From: Diadophis punctatus similis
Lineage: Eukaryota > Chordata > Lepidosauria > Squamata > Dipsadidae
NCBI GenBank assembly: GCA_023053685.1
Contig: JALIGW010000029.1
Location: 1,425,501-1,489,500, forward strand
DNA length: 64,000 nucleotides
Direction: 5' to 3'
How positions within the stretch are numbered: the first letter of the stretch is position 1; the number at the start of each line of letters is the position of its first letter. Under the pieces are notes generated by a model that had not been told where the DNA came from, did no database searches, and saw nothing but the letters and a program-made list of their open reading frames with translations. Shown in pieces: positions 43,507-53,632 of the stretch. A program made the position numbers and the translations under genes.

Positions 43507-46500
43507 AGCAGAGAACAAATACTACACTCGCTCACACTGAAGACATTACCTAATGGGGTAGTGAAATATACAAGCAAACAACTAAGTTCAGAGAGCACCA
43601 AGGACCCCACAATTGTTCACAATTAGCACATCCTATCCACACTTTTTGAAATAAATTGTGCTTCTTCCTTAATGCCTTTTTGAAGTCAGGTGTTTTGAAA
43701 TTCATAGCATTCTAAATATTGTTACGATGAGACCTACATTCTCTTAAGTGGGATTAATTATAAATTTTAAGAAAATACGTTAAGATGTGCATTTTTGGAG
43801 CATTTTTAAAAAACATTTTGAAAACCAGTTTTGGTTCTAGCCACTGAAACAACAGGGGGAAAAATAAACTATGTAGTAAGATTGGTGAATAATCAGGTGG
43901 AACGTAGTGTCTAGAATTCTATGCTTTCTATCTTGATAATGTATTTTATGTCCTATAGTCACAATCATGCAGGTTGACAAAATCCTTTAAACATACAGCA
44001 GTTGGTTGTGCAAATGTGTTGTTATAGTTGTAATTTCTGCAGACAATTGTTCTCAAAGTGAACATGTAGTACAAGGAATGGGGATGCTTTGAATGTCCAT
44101 CCTCATGTGATATTGACAGTGCTTCAGCTGACGTAAGTTCACTCAGCTGCTGCACTTCAGAATTTGATTGTATAAATGTAATGGCTTTAAATATCCAGCC
44201 TAATTGACGTAAACATCTTCCTCCTTCTTCCACTTCCTTTTTTCAAGTGGGAAGAGCAACATCAGCCTGAAGAAGAGTTCTGGAAAATTCAGAAGCTTGC
44301 ACACACTTTGTTTTGTAAATAAGATGGCTCCTAATAAGAGTATCAACCAGTAACTACACTTAGGTGTTTTACCTCAGCTCTGAAGAAAGTTGGACATGTT
44401 TAGTTCAGGGCTGCAGGCTACATGTGAGAGTTAGTATACATTCCACAAGAGGACAATATAGAGGACAATAACAAACTACTACTGTACAGTTGCTAAGAAA
44501 ATTAAATAGATATATCCATGAAATCTCAAGAAATCAACTTTATTTAATAATAGTATTACTTCTGCATTGCATCATGGGGATTTGTGATTTATCTTCAGGT
44601 GTACAGATCTCTTGAGAAGGATGGTTGCTCCATTCTGTCACTCTTATGTCTGTGTATTCTTAGTCCCAAGGTGTAGCTTTGCTAATGCCCATACTGAAGA
44701 CATGGAAAGGGTAGGAGGGGGAGATCTGTCAACCCTATCTGTTGACAAATAGGAAGTATCAGGTCTGAGATGGAGCAAGAGTCTCCAGTCTATAATTTGT
44801 CAGAATACCTAATCTAATCCTACTTGCCTTCAAGGGACAGAAATAGATGTGACAGGAAAAGCATTTATTTGTACTCTTTACCGCCTTCTTCGACTAAATG
44901 TGAATCCAAGAGAAGGGCTGAATAGGTCAGCTTTTCCGTCTCATTGGGATAGAGTGCTTTGGGTTGCAGAGGGGACAAGCATGAGCCATATAGAAATTTG
45001 CTGGCCGCAATGCTTAGTGAGATCAGGGACCCCTTGATCAGGAAGGAACCCATCTCAGCTGCTGCCCTGCCCTTGTTTCCAATAGCAAGGAGAGAAAAGG
45101 ATGGCAGCCCTCTTAGTACAGTAGAGGGATGCAAATGGGGGCATGATTGATGCAACCATTAATTTTCCCCTTTCCATTCTAGGCTTTCTTGGCCACAGAT
45201 GCTGCCAAAATAGCCTCAGCAAGAGAAGGCTCCTTGCTGTGAAGCAGCTTTGCTGTGGCTATGCCCTATCATGGCCTCTTGACTTCCTGCTCTTTTTTTC
45301 CCCTCCTCCCCATTTGCGTCTGTCCACAGCCTGGGAGTTACTAATAACCAGCTCTCTTCTGCAGGGAGCACAAGGGTGATAAATAATCTCCAAACAGAAC
45401 AATTAAGGCTGCATGTGGCGGACTCTCGCTCCCCACCTCCCCCTCCATATTCCCACCAGCTCTTGCGCATGGAGTCCAAGACTCCTAAGGCGGTGAGAAT
45501 CCCTCTTCATTAATCAAAGATCAGCTACAATTACACTCACTAATTATTTGCAAAGACTCTTTTGTATTTTCTGTCTCTCCAGCAAAATGCTGATTGGACT
45601 CTGCAGAGGCTCCACTGCCCTTGGAGAATGAGGACAGAGGAATGAGAAGGGGGGTGGAGGAGCTGTCCAAAATAACCCAATTCTGTGGTCCTAACTCTCC
45701 ATCTAGTAACAGTGCTGAAGTAGGCAAGTCTTCCTTGCAATGCATGGAGAGATCATGTATATGTATATGTATATATCAATCAAGTCCTCTACAGACTCCG
45801 GGCCAGGACCAGTTCACCTCACAGCTAGGAAAAGATTGGTAATAACATTCTAATTAAAATAACCAGTTACAGCTATTTATTTTTGATAATTTTATTTCTC
45901 CTTGTGGAGTAGAAAAATAAGCAGCTTGGTTAACAAAGTCTGCTCAGTCACTTTTAGTTATCAAATGTCACTAAGGAATACTTACGTATTTTTGCACTAG
46001 CTTCTATACTCATTAGGCTAAGAGCTTATTTTCTTCCTAAAATAAAAACAGACTCTCAGGATAAAGAGGGAATCCGGCATAGGCGCAGTTTATTTATATA
46101 CCTACTCTATCTTTTTTGTGTACGTGTGAAAGTATATTTTTCCAGACATTAAAAAAAATTACAGAAAAGGGTAATCTAAACAATTCTAAGAAGAAAGAGT
46201 AATGCACTTTGGGCTTTTTTAATTTATGAGGGAGAATATGATGAAAGTTTTTTACAGATAGACATGAAACTGGCAGTGCGGGTTTTTCTCTCTTGCCCCT
46301 AATGCCAGAACATTAGTTCATACTGTAAAACTAATTGGCCACCAATTTAAGCAGTGAAATAACTTTCCTCTAGGCATAATCGTTAAAATTCACTACCATA
46401 AGATCACCATTGGATTAGCTAGCTTAAAAGGAGGTTGGACATATTCATGGATGGCAAAGACTATCAAACACAGCTTAGGTATGTATGGGTGTGACAACTT

Positions 46501-47320
46501 AGCAGAAGCTCCATTTTCAGAGGCAGTATGTTTACTATCTGTTGCTGGAGGATAGTAACAGGGAGGAACTATTGTTGTGATGTCAAGTGGACCACTGTGA
46601 GAAAGAGGATACTAGCCCACATTGGCTTGTGAGCAGATCCTGGTGTTTTAAATTACTATTGAAGTAGAGTAACAGCTTGTGTATCTAAGAATACAGGCTA
46701 CTTTGAACTTTCTCTCAAATGGAATTGCTATCCCTGGTTATGGTTTGGTCTCACTCTATCGGGTAGTAGTTCATTCTGGGCTCTCCATACACATTTATTG
46801 GAGACCTAAATGCCTGGTGTCTTGCTCAACATTGCCATTTTCTGATAACATCACATGTTTTCCAATAACAGCTCCACCAAGCATTCTCTGGACAGAAATA
46901 GTTTCACTATTTGACTCAGGAAGGCTGGTAATGACTGAATGGAGCTGTGACTGATTTGATGTACACTATAAGCTAGGTAACACACAAGCCATCTGTTTCA
47001 GACAAGAAAAATAGAGGAGAATGTCGCCCAAGTCTTTGTGCATTGTTTTGGACGTTTATTCTTTTGCTTTGAACAAACACTCAAGTATAATGGGTATATA
47101 TACTCAAGCAATAAACTATAAGAATGGGTAGAAAAGAAGGAATAACCATTATGCATCCTATGTCCAACATGCAATGCCTTGGTTGGGAAACAAAAAACAA
47201 AAAATGGGCATTGCCAAGACACCAAAAGATAGAGGCACATTTGCAACATGAATTGCTCTGATATATAAACTTTTGCTAATCTACCTTCTGTCACCCTTCT
47301 GGCCTTCTAACAGTAACAAT
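43507..47320. other. No gene recognised
   Basis: About 3.8 kb. After the flank of the MITE (to about 43625) nothing can be identified. A short ATGT run is at 45757-45772. ORFs are below 100 codons and without known motifs. Confidence 0.45.
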
Positions 47321-47321
47321 A

Positions 47322-48445
47322 TAACAGAGTTGGAAGGGACCTTGGAGGTCTTCTAGTAGAATCCCCTGCTCAAACAAGAGGCCCTATATTAAGGTGACCA
47401 GACGTCCCGCTTTTGGCGGGACAGACACGCTTTTCAAGCGTGTGTCCCGCGTCCCGCATTCTTTTCAAAAAGTCCCGCTTTTTTAAAAAGAATGCCGAAA
47501 CAGCGGGACGTCTGTCACCTTAGCAAGGGGAAGCAAAAGAGAGGTACCGGAAGCAAGTCGGGCGGAATTTCAGCCAGGCGGTTGCCTGCTAGGGAGAGGG
47601 GGAAGGGGGGCTGCTCCTCCTCTCCTTCCCCCGCCCCATCCCTAGCTCCGCCCTCGGAGGCGCCGCTGCTGTTGGGATGCGGGTGGAGGGGTGAGGGACG
47701 AGGAGCCGTCGCCGCTGCCGTCGCCGGTTTGAGCTCCGGCGGCGGCGCAAACAGCCCTTCCTCGTCCCTCTCCCCTTCCTTCCCCCCGTCGCCTCGCTGC
47801 CGCCGTTGCCCTGGGGCCGGGCGGGCGACCGGGAGACCGCTGCGGTTGGATGCCTGGAGCTCGCGACAGGTAAGCTGCCGGCTGCCTCCTTTCCCCATCT
47901 CCCGCCCGTTGCTTGCCAGCCCGGCCCCAGGGCAGCTCCCGAAGGGGAGGCGGGAGGCGAGGAAAGGCCTCCCGCCTCCCCCCCCCCACCTGGACGCTGA
48001 CATTTGCTGTGTTTTGCCCTCTGCGCATGCGCAGCGTTCTGCGCATGCGCAGAGGGCAAAACAAATGGCGGCGCCCAGGCGGGCCCGCCCTCCCCCCCCC
48101 GTCCCGCTTTAAAAAAAAAAATCTGGTCACTTTACCCTATATACCATTCTGGACAAATGGCTGTCCAATCACTTCTTTAAAAACCCCAGAGTTGAAGCAC
48201 CACAACTTCTGGAGGCAAGCCATTCCACTGATTAATTGTTCAGTCAGGAAATTTCTCCTTAGTTCTAGGTTGGATCTATCTTTGATAAGTTTCCAATCAT
48301 GACTTCTTGTCCAACTCTCAGGTGCTTTGGAGAATAGGTCAACCCCTGCTCTCTGTGGCAGCTCCTCAAATATTGGAAGACTGCTATATGAAGTCACTCC
48401 TAGTCCTTCTCTTCATTAGACTAGACATACCCAATTCCAACAATC
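47322..48445 (-). mobile_element. CR1 LINE 3' end, split by a 745-bp hAT element
   Basis: The tail piece (47322-47389; minus strand GTTGGAAGGGACC in complement, AGCAGGGG) and the ORF/3'UTR piece (48135-48445) match the CR1 at 10326-10745. Minus-strand protein S-K-A-P-E-S-W-T-R-S, then S-N-L-E-L-R-R-N-F-L-T is the CR1 C-terminus. Excising the hAT element with one CCCTATAT restores a continuous CR1. Confidence 0.85.
47390..48134. mobile_element. hAT-type non-autonomous element, 745 bp, GC-rich
   Basis: Exact target duplication CCCTATAT at 47382-47389 and 48135-48142. Termini are TAAGGTGACCAGA and the complement of TCTGGTCACTTTA (12 of 13 match), followed by repeated GTCCCGC words. The interior (47560-48090) is GC- and CpG-rich with long accidental frames on both strands, and includes a double TGCGCATGCGCA palindrome (48022-48051) next to CAAATGGCGGC (48062-48072). 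No transposase is recognised. Confidence 0.92.
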
Positions 48446-48975
48446 ATTCGTCATATTGTGCTCAGCTTTAAGCAAATTGCCTTAATTCTGTAACACCTAA
48501 GTATGGCCATTGACCATACCAAACAATCTTTTCTGTTTGCTTTCATGTGTTTATAGCCATACAGCATTTGTTATTTTTTTAATCCACTATTGCCTCCTTT
48601 TAGTCTTGTCCAGAGAGGTTTTCCAAATGGCTCAGGATTTTTAGGGATCTGGTCCTAGTCATGTAGAATATTTGGTAGTTCACTATGACGTGTTGCTGGA
48701 CTCTTTGAGGCAAAAGGGATCAAATTTGTCAAGAATTAGACCCTGCAGTTCAGAATCTCAGTCAGAGAAACCGCAATCAATGTAAAATACTATAATAAAA
48801 ATACTGACTAGAATTTAGCAATATAAATAGATTATTAAAGTTCTCCCTTATCTTCTCTGACTTCCAATTTGTTTCCAGACCCTATTCAAAGTGCTGGTTT
48901 TACGTTGTAATTATGAAACCAACCATAGCTTGGGAGCCCAATATCTGAAGAAATGCCTTTATATTCCTATCCATA
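48446..48975. other. No gene recognised
   Basis: Sequence between CR1 and the fold-back MITE without identifiable features. Confidence 0.45.
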
Positions 48976-48983
48976 CTCTAAGG

Positions 48984-49116
48984 CAGGGATGGGCAAACTA
49001 TGGCTCTTTGAGGACCTGTGGACTTCAACTCCCAGAATTCCTGAGCCAGCCAGGCTCAGGAATTCTGGGAGTTGAAGTCCACAGGTCCTCAAAGAGCCAT
49101 AGTTTGCCCACCCCTG
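48984..49116. mobile_element. Fold-back hAT MITE, 133 bp, near-perfect palindrome
   Basis: Target duplication CTCTAAGG at 48976-48983 and 49117-49124. The two arms (CAGGGATGGGCAAACTATGG ... and its complement ending CCCACCCCTG) pair over about 62 bp with only a few differences around a short loop at 49047-49052. Transcribed RNA would form one long hairpin. The ORFs on both strands are mirror images of this palindrome. Confidence 0.93.
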
Positions 49117-49439
49117 CTCTAAGGTTATCCTCAAAGGACCTGCTTTGGCTGCCATCTCATGCTGAGTTATGGTTCCTTCATTATACCCAGGTGCAGGCCT
49201 TTTCAGTGGTATCTCCTTGATTTTCGAATGTCCTTCTCAGTCCTGTATCTTTGACTTTGCTGTCTCTTTGGTGACAGGCAAAGTCAATTGTTAATGAACA
49301 TTATTAGTATTCATTCTGTTGCTGTGATTTTTAACATTTTAACTGTGTTTTTATATAATGCTTATTGTATGTTTTGATTAATTGTTTTCACCCATTATCT
49401 TCAATATGAGAGGGTTTTATGTAATTGAAGATAGCTTTC

Positions 49440-50420
49440 ATATATTTCAATCATCTTTGCTCTAGGTTAAATATATCTAACTCCTTCAACTCTTTTTCAT
49501 ACAGTACAGCTTGTCTCTTGTTTCTTCATTGTCACCTTCTGTATAGATTCTAGTTGCCAGTATCCTTAAATTGTGATGGCTAAATCTAAGTTGGCCCTTG
49601 CAGCAGCACAATTGAATTATACCATTACTTCTTGTGATATGGATATTTTACTTCTGCTGGTAAATTCTTGAATTGCATTTAGCTGGTGCATCATATATCT
49701 AATTTACTGTATGTTTAGTTTATTGTCTGTTAAAACCCACAGCTTTTTTTCCCCATTTATTTCAACTTGCCCATCCTATATAAAGGCAGCCTTTATATTT
49801 CCTCTGATTAAATGCATTTACTGAATTTGGTCGTTGCCATTATGTTAAGTTCATGTTAAATCCTATCATTAAGTTGTCTCATCTAGTTTGGTGTCATCTG
49901 CAGATTTAATGAAAACCTTCATTTTCTTTATGTCATTTATAAAGATATTGAAAACCATTTGGGTCAAGATAGAATCCTGTGATGGTCCACTTGTCACTTC
50001 TATCCAACAATGACATAGAACTGTTGATCAGCATTTTTTAGATGTGCTACATTCATAAATTCATATTGACTTAATATTAGCATTATCTAGCCTGCCATTC
50101 AACACCTTTGTAAATAGGAGGATTTTATCAAAAGCCTTGTTAAAATCAAGGTATATTGCTTCCTCAGTATTTTCCTGATATATTAGGTTAATTAATACAC
50201 ATATTATCTAGTATGCTTTCCTGTTGAAAAATCCATATAAGTAATCAAAACATTTTGGGGGTAAGCGAGCCTGTTCAAAGCCTATATTTAATTATTTGTT
50301 GAACAACTGTTCTATGTATTAACATCAAATATATTATTCAGCAATTTATTAACCCCTAAACATTTAAATTCATTTAAAATGCCACAGCTGATGTATTTCT
50401 GCCTGTTCTAACACAGTTTC
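49440..50420 (-). mobile_element. Old CR1/L3-like LINE remnant (low confidence)
   Basis: Words such as TTTGGTGTCATCTGCAGATT, CATTTATAAAGATATTGAA and AATCCTGTGATGGTCCACTTG resemble, in reverse, an ancient amniote CR1/L3 consensus I know from other genomes. No frame survives. Divergence is high and the limits are approximate. Confidence 0.4.
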
Positions 50421-50679
50421 CTTTGCAAGAGGAGGCTGATGCCAAGTGGGAATCAATCCATCTCCCACTATCATTTTTCAAGATTACAACTTACAGCAGA
50501 TCTGCCTTTTTTTTTTTTTTGTGGTGATGGTGGTGATGATTATGAAGATGATGGCAATAATTAACCCAGCTGCTGTGGCCTAGAGGTGGAGCTCTTGCCT
50601 CACAATCAGGAGGTTGTGAGTTCGATCCTAGGTAGAGGTAGATTTGGGTCTCCTGCTTGGGCAGGGGGTTGGACTAGAT

Positions 50680-52397
50680 CAGTGCTCCCCAACCTTTTGT
50701 CACCCTCGGCACACCATAGCCTCTCCCAAAATTCCACGGCACACCACATACAAAAATTGGATAAAAAACAAATATAATGTTCAAAATATCGTTTTGAAGA
50801 GTATAATAGTATAGGAATGTCAAACTGGGTATAACAGAATTACCTGATTTATTATTTTATTTGATAATTAGGTAGGTCAGTGGTGGCAAACCTTAATGAT
50901 ACCATGCGCCAATTGGCCCAGGCGTCCCGGGTGGGCGGGCCCGCCTGGATGCCGCCATTTGAGTTTTGCCCTCTGCACATGCGCAGAACACTGTGCGCAT
51001 GTGCAGAGGGCAAAAGACCGCAAATGGCGGCGTCCAGGTGGGCGGGGGAAGCAGCCGGGGGTCGCTTCCCCCACCTGCTTCTTCGGCTTGAGTTTTAAAA
51101 GAAAGCAAAACATGGGCGGGAGAGGCAGGTCTTGCTCATTAAGCCTCACTGCAGCGGCCAGTGAAGCTTAATGAGCAAGACCTGCCTCTCCCGCCCGCGT
51201 TTTGCTGTCTTTTATAACTCAAGCCGCCCAAGGCAGCCCAGAGCAGGCGAGTCAATCCAGCAAGTGAGGAGGCGTCGGCAAGAGGCGGAGCTTGGCGACA
51301 AGGAAGTTTGCTGGCTTAAGAAGCAGACATCCCTGTCGCCCTCCCTTTCGGCTCCGCCTCTTGCCGACGCCTTCCTCACTCGCGCCCTGCCAAGCCCCAA
51401 ATCAAGCCAGCCCTAGCGCGAGACGCGTGAGACTGCTTTCCAGGCTGTATGTGGAAGCTGAAGAGCCTTACCGGTAGTTTGGGAGAAATAAAGTTTTTTG
51501 CTGCTTCTGCTTTTGAGTGCACTGAAGGAAAGCGGCAAAAAACTTTCTTTCTTTCTCCCAAACTACCGGTAAGGCTCTTTGGCTTCCACAAACAGAAGCG
51601 GCAGGGAGGAGGACTCACGCCACGCCACGCCACGCCACGCCACACCCCCCTCAAATCAAGCCAGCCCGCGACTGGAGCTACCGGGAAAAGTCCCAGGTAG
51701 GACGCGCGCCCCGTCCCGCCCGCCAGTCCTGCCCCGCCCGCCCTGCCAACCCCCAGCGCGAGACGCGTGTCCTACCTGGGACTTTTCCTGGTAGCTCCAG
51801 TCGTGTTCCTTGCTACCATAATAGCATCCAGAGCAGAGCAGCCCCTTCCAAAAGATAACGTCTCGCGAGGCGTTATCTTTTGGAAGGGGCTGCTCTGCTC
51901 TGGACGCTATTAGCAAGGAACGCGACTGGAGCTACCGGGAAAAGTCCCAGGTAGGACGCGCGCCCCATCCCGCCCGCCAGTCCTGCCCCACCCGTCCTGC
52001 CAACCCCCAGCGCAAGACGCGTGTCCTACCTGGGACATGCCCCGGTACCTCCTCACGTTCCTCGCTGTTGTGTCCAGGGCAGCAGGTCTGCTCATTAAGC
52101 CTCGCTGCAGTGGCCAGCAGGCTTAATGACCAGACCTGCCTCTCCCGCCCGCATCTTGCTGTCTTTTAAAACTCAAGCCGAGGCGGTTTGAGTTTTAAAA
52201 GACAGCAAGTCACGTGGGCGGGAGAGGCGTCAGCCATTGGATGATTGCAATGCACCACTTGCAATCATCCAATGCGCCACATTTGGCGCATGCGCCACAG
52301 TTTGGCCACCCCGAATGACGCGAGCTTTTGCCGCGGCACACTTGGCGTGGCCTCACGGCACACCAGTGTGCCGCGGCACACTGGTTGGGGAGCACTG
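50680..52397. mobile_element. hAT-type element, 1718 bp, composed of a chain of hairpins
   Basis: Exact target duplication GACTAGAT at 50672-50679 and 52398-52405. Termini CAGTGCTCCCCAACC and its inverse; next to each end is a CACGGCACACC/GCGGCACACTGG word. Between about 50937 and 52274 the sequence is a series of about ten adjacent inverted repeats: 50937-51046, 51084-51227, 51260-51383, 51450-51590, 51668-51804, 51806-51921, 51920-52065, 52081-52139, 52141-52225, 52235-52274. Some are nested into a larger palindrome centred near 51865. No transposase ORF; frames listed here are palindrome by-products. Confidence 0.9.
51613..51642. repeat. (CACGC)n short tandem repeat
   Basis: Five to six CACGC units (CACGCCACGCCACGCCACGC) inside the hairpin-chain hAT element. 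Confidence 0.85.
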
Positions 52398-52445
52398 GAC
52401 TAGATGACCTGCAAGGTCCCTTCCAACTCTTAATCTGTTAAAAAA

Positions 52446-53016
52446 AACACCCAGTATTTTACATTCAGGAAGTCAGTGCTAATCCTTCACAATGGTAACT
52501 GTGGAAGTATAGAGGTGGAAAAGAATGGTGGAAGATTGGGTCAGGAGTGGACAAAATGAAACTAAGAATTTGAGGAAAAGCGTCATTGGATCAGAGCAAT
52601 AAGAAAGGTTAACAATAGTTTGGGGAACACAATGCTAGATGAATGTAAGGAGTCACGGTGAGAAGACGGAAGACTAAAGATAGTGCTTATCTTGACAAAA
52701 TTAACAAACATGAAAAAGTTTTTGTTGAAAAAAGTCACTATTTTGCAATATATTGTTTCCTATAGACCAAATATGGGACATAAAAGAAAGGGTCTAGGGA
52801 TAAAGCCATATTGACTGATTTGTTAAACTAAGTGGCTGGTGGAAATGTCAGTATATGAGAAAGTATATGAAAAAGAGCAAGTCATTGGAAGAAAAGTGAG
52901 AACTTATTTATAGAAGTACTGAGTGGATTTAACAATGAAAAATTTAGTCAAAGCAGCTAAAATGCAGAACTAGAGCATTGAGAATGATCCTGGGTGGCAC
53001 CTTAGTACTGAGGACA
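52446..53016. other. No gene recognised
   Basis: AT-rich flank with no identifiable features. Confidence 0.45.
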
Positions 53017-53024
53017 ACCTGGGT

Positions 53025-53377
53025 CCGTGATGGTGAACCTATGGCACGCGTGCCAGAGGTGGCACACAGAACCCTCTCTACTGGCACATGCGACGTCGCC
53101 CCAGGTCAGATCTCCGTGGCGTTTCTTTCGTGAGCTGCTGTTTCCCTGCAAACGACGAAACAGAAGCTCACGAAAGAAAAAGATCTTACCTCTTGCAGCG
53201 CTGCCAGTGTTGGGATGCCCCGCCTCCCGCCGACCTGGTCTTCAAGTCTCTGCTGTGCATGCATGCGCATGCGCATGTCCATGCAGGCACACATTCGCAC
53301 ATGTGCGCACCTTTCAGTTTGGGCATGCGCGCACTTGCAATTTGGGCACTCGGTGTCTAAAAGGTTCACCATCACTG
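53025..53377. mobile_element. hAT-type MITE, 353 bp
   Basis: Target duplication ACCTGGGT (53017-53024) and ACCTAGGT (53378-53385), one mismatch. Termini CCGTGATGGTGAACC and the complement of GGTTCACCATCACTG, then GGCACGCGTGCCAGAGGTGGC. It contains TGCGCATGCGCA at 53264-53275 and repeated short arms AGCTCACGAAAGAAAAAG / CGTTTCTTTCGTGAGCTG. Confidence 0.85.
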
Positions 53378-53410
53378 ACCTAGGTGGTACAGAAAGCCAT
53401 ACAGAGCCGT

Positions 53411-53632
53411 ACAGAGCCAAGGTGGAGCAGTGGTTAAAATGCAGCACTGCAGTTCAGTAGTTCAGCTGTTCAAATCTCACCGGCTCAAGGTTGACTCAGC
53501 CTTCCATCCTTCCGAGGTGGGTAAAATGAGGACCCAGATTGTTGGGGGCAATATGCTGAACTCTGTAAACCGCTTAGAGAGGGCTGTAAAGCACTATGAA
53601 GCGGTATATAAGTCTAAGTGCTATTGCTATAA
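53411..53632 (+). mobile_element. tRNA-derived SINE (snake/squamate type)
   Basis: AGAGCCAAGGTGGAGCAGTGG head, box B-like GTTCAAATCTCACC, then GGTTGACTCAGCCTTCCATCC and GCGGTATATAAGTCTAAGTGC. Same family as 22977-23214. Confidence 0.85.

Larger units (their letters stand above)
50562..52445 (+). mobile_element. tRNA-derived SINE with CR1-type 3' end, split by a 1.7-kb hAT element
   Basis: The head at 50571-50640 has box A-like TGGCCTAGAGGTGGAG and box B GAGTTCGATCCTAGG. The 3' part GGGGGTTGGACTAGAT is interrupted at 50680 and continues at 52398 with GACTAGATGACCTGCAAGG and TCCCTTCCAACTCTTAATC, a CR1-like end. It probably used CR1 machinery. Confidence 0.82.

Noticed and set aside
47492..48130. 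Long GC-rich ORFs on both strands (206, 162 and 162 codons)
   Set aside because: They lie wholly within a hAT-type element with exact target duplication and begin in its terminal repeat. Not host genes.
50877..51654. Multiple small ORFs in 50.8-51.7 kb
   Set aside because: They are palindrome arms of the hairpin-chain hAT element, often mirrored on the opposite strand.
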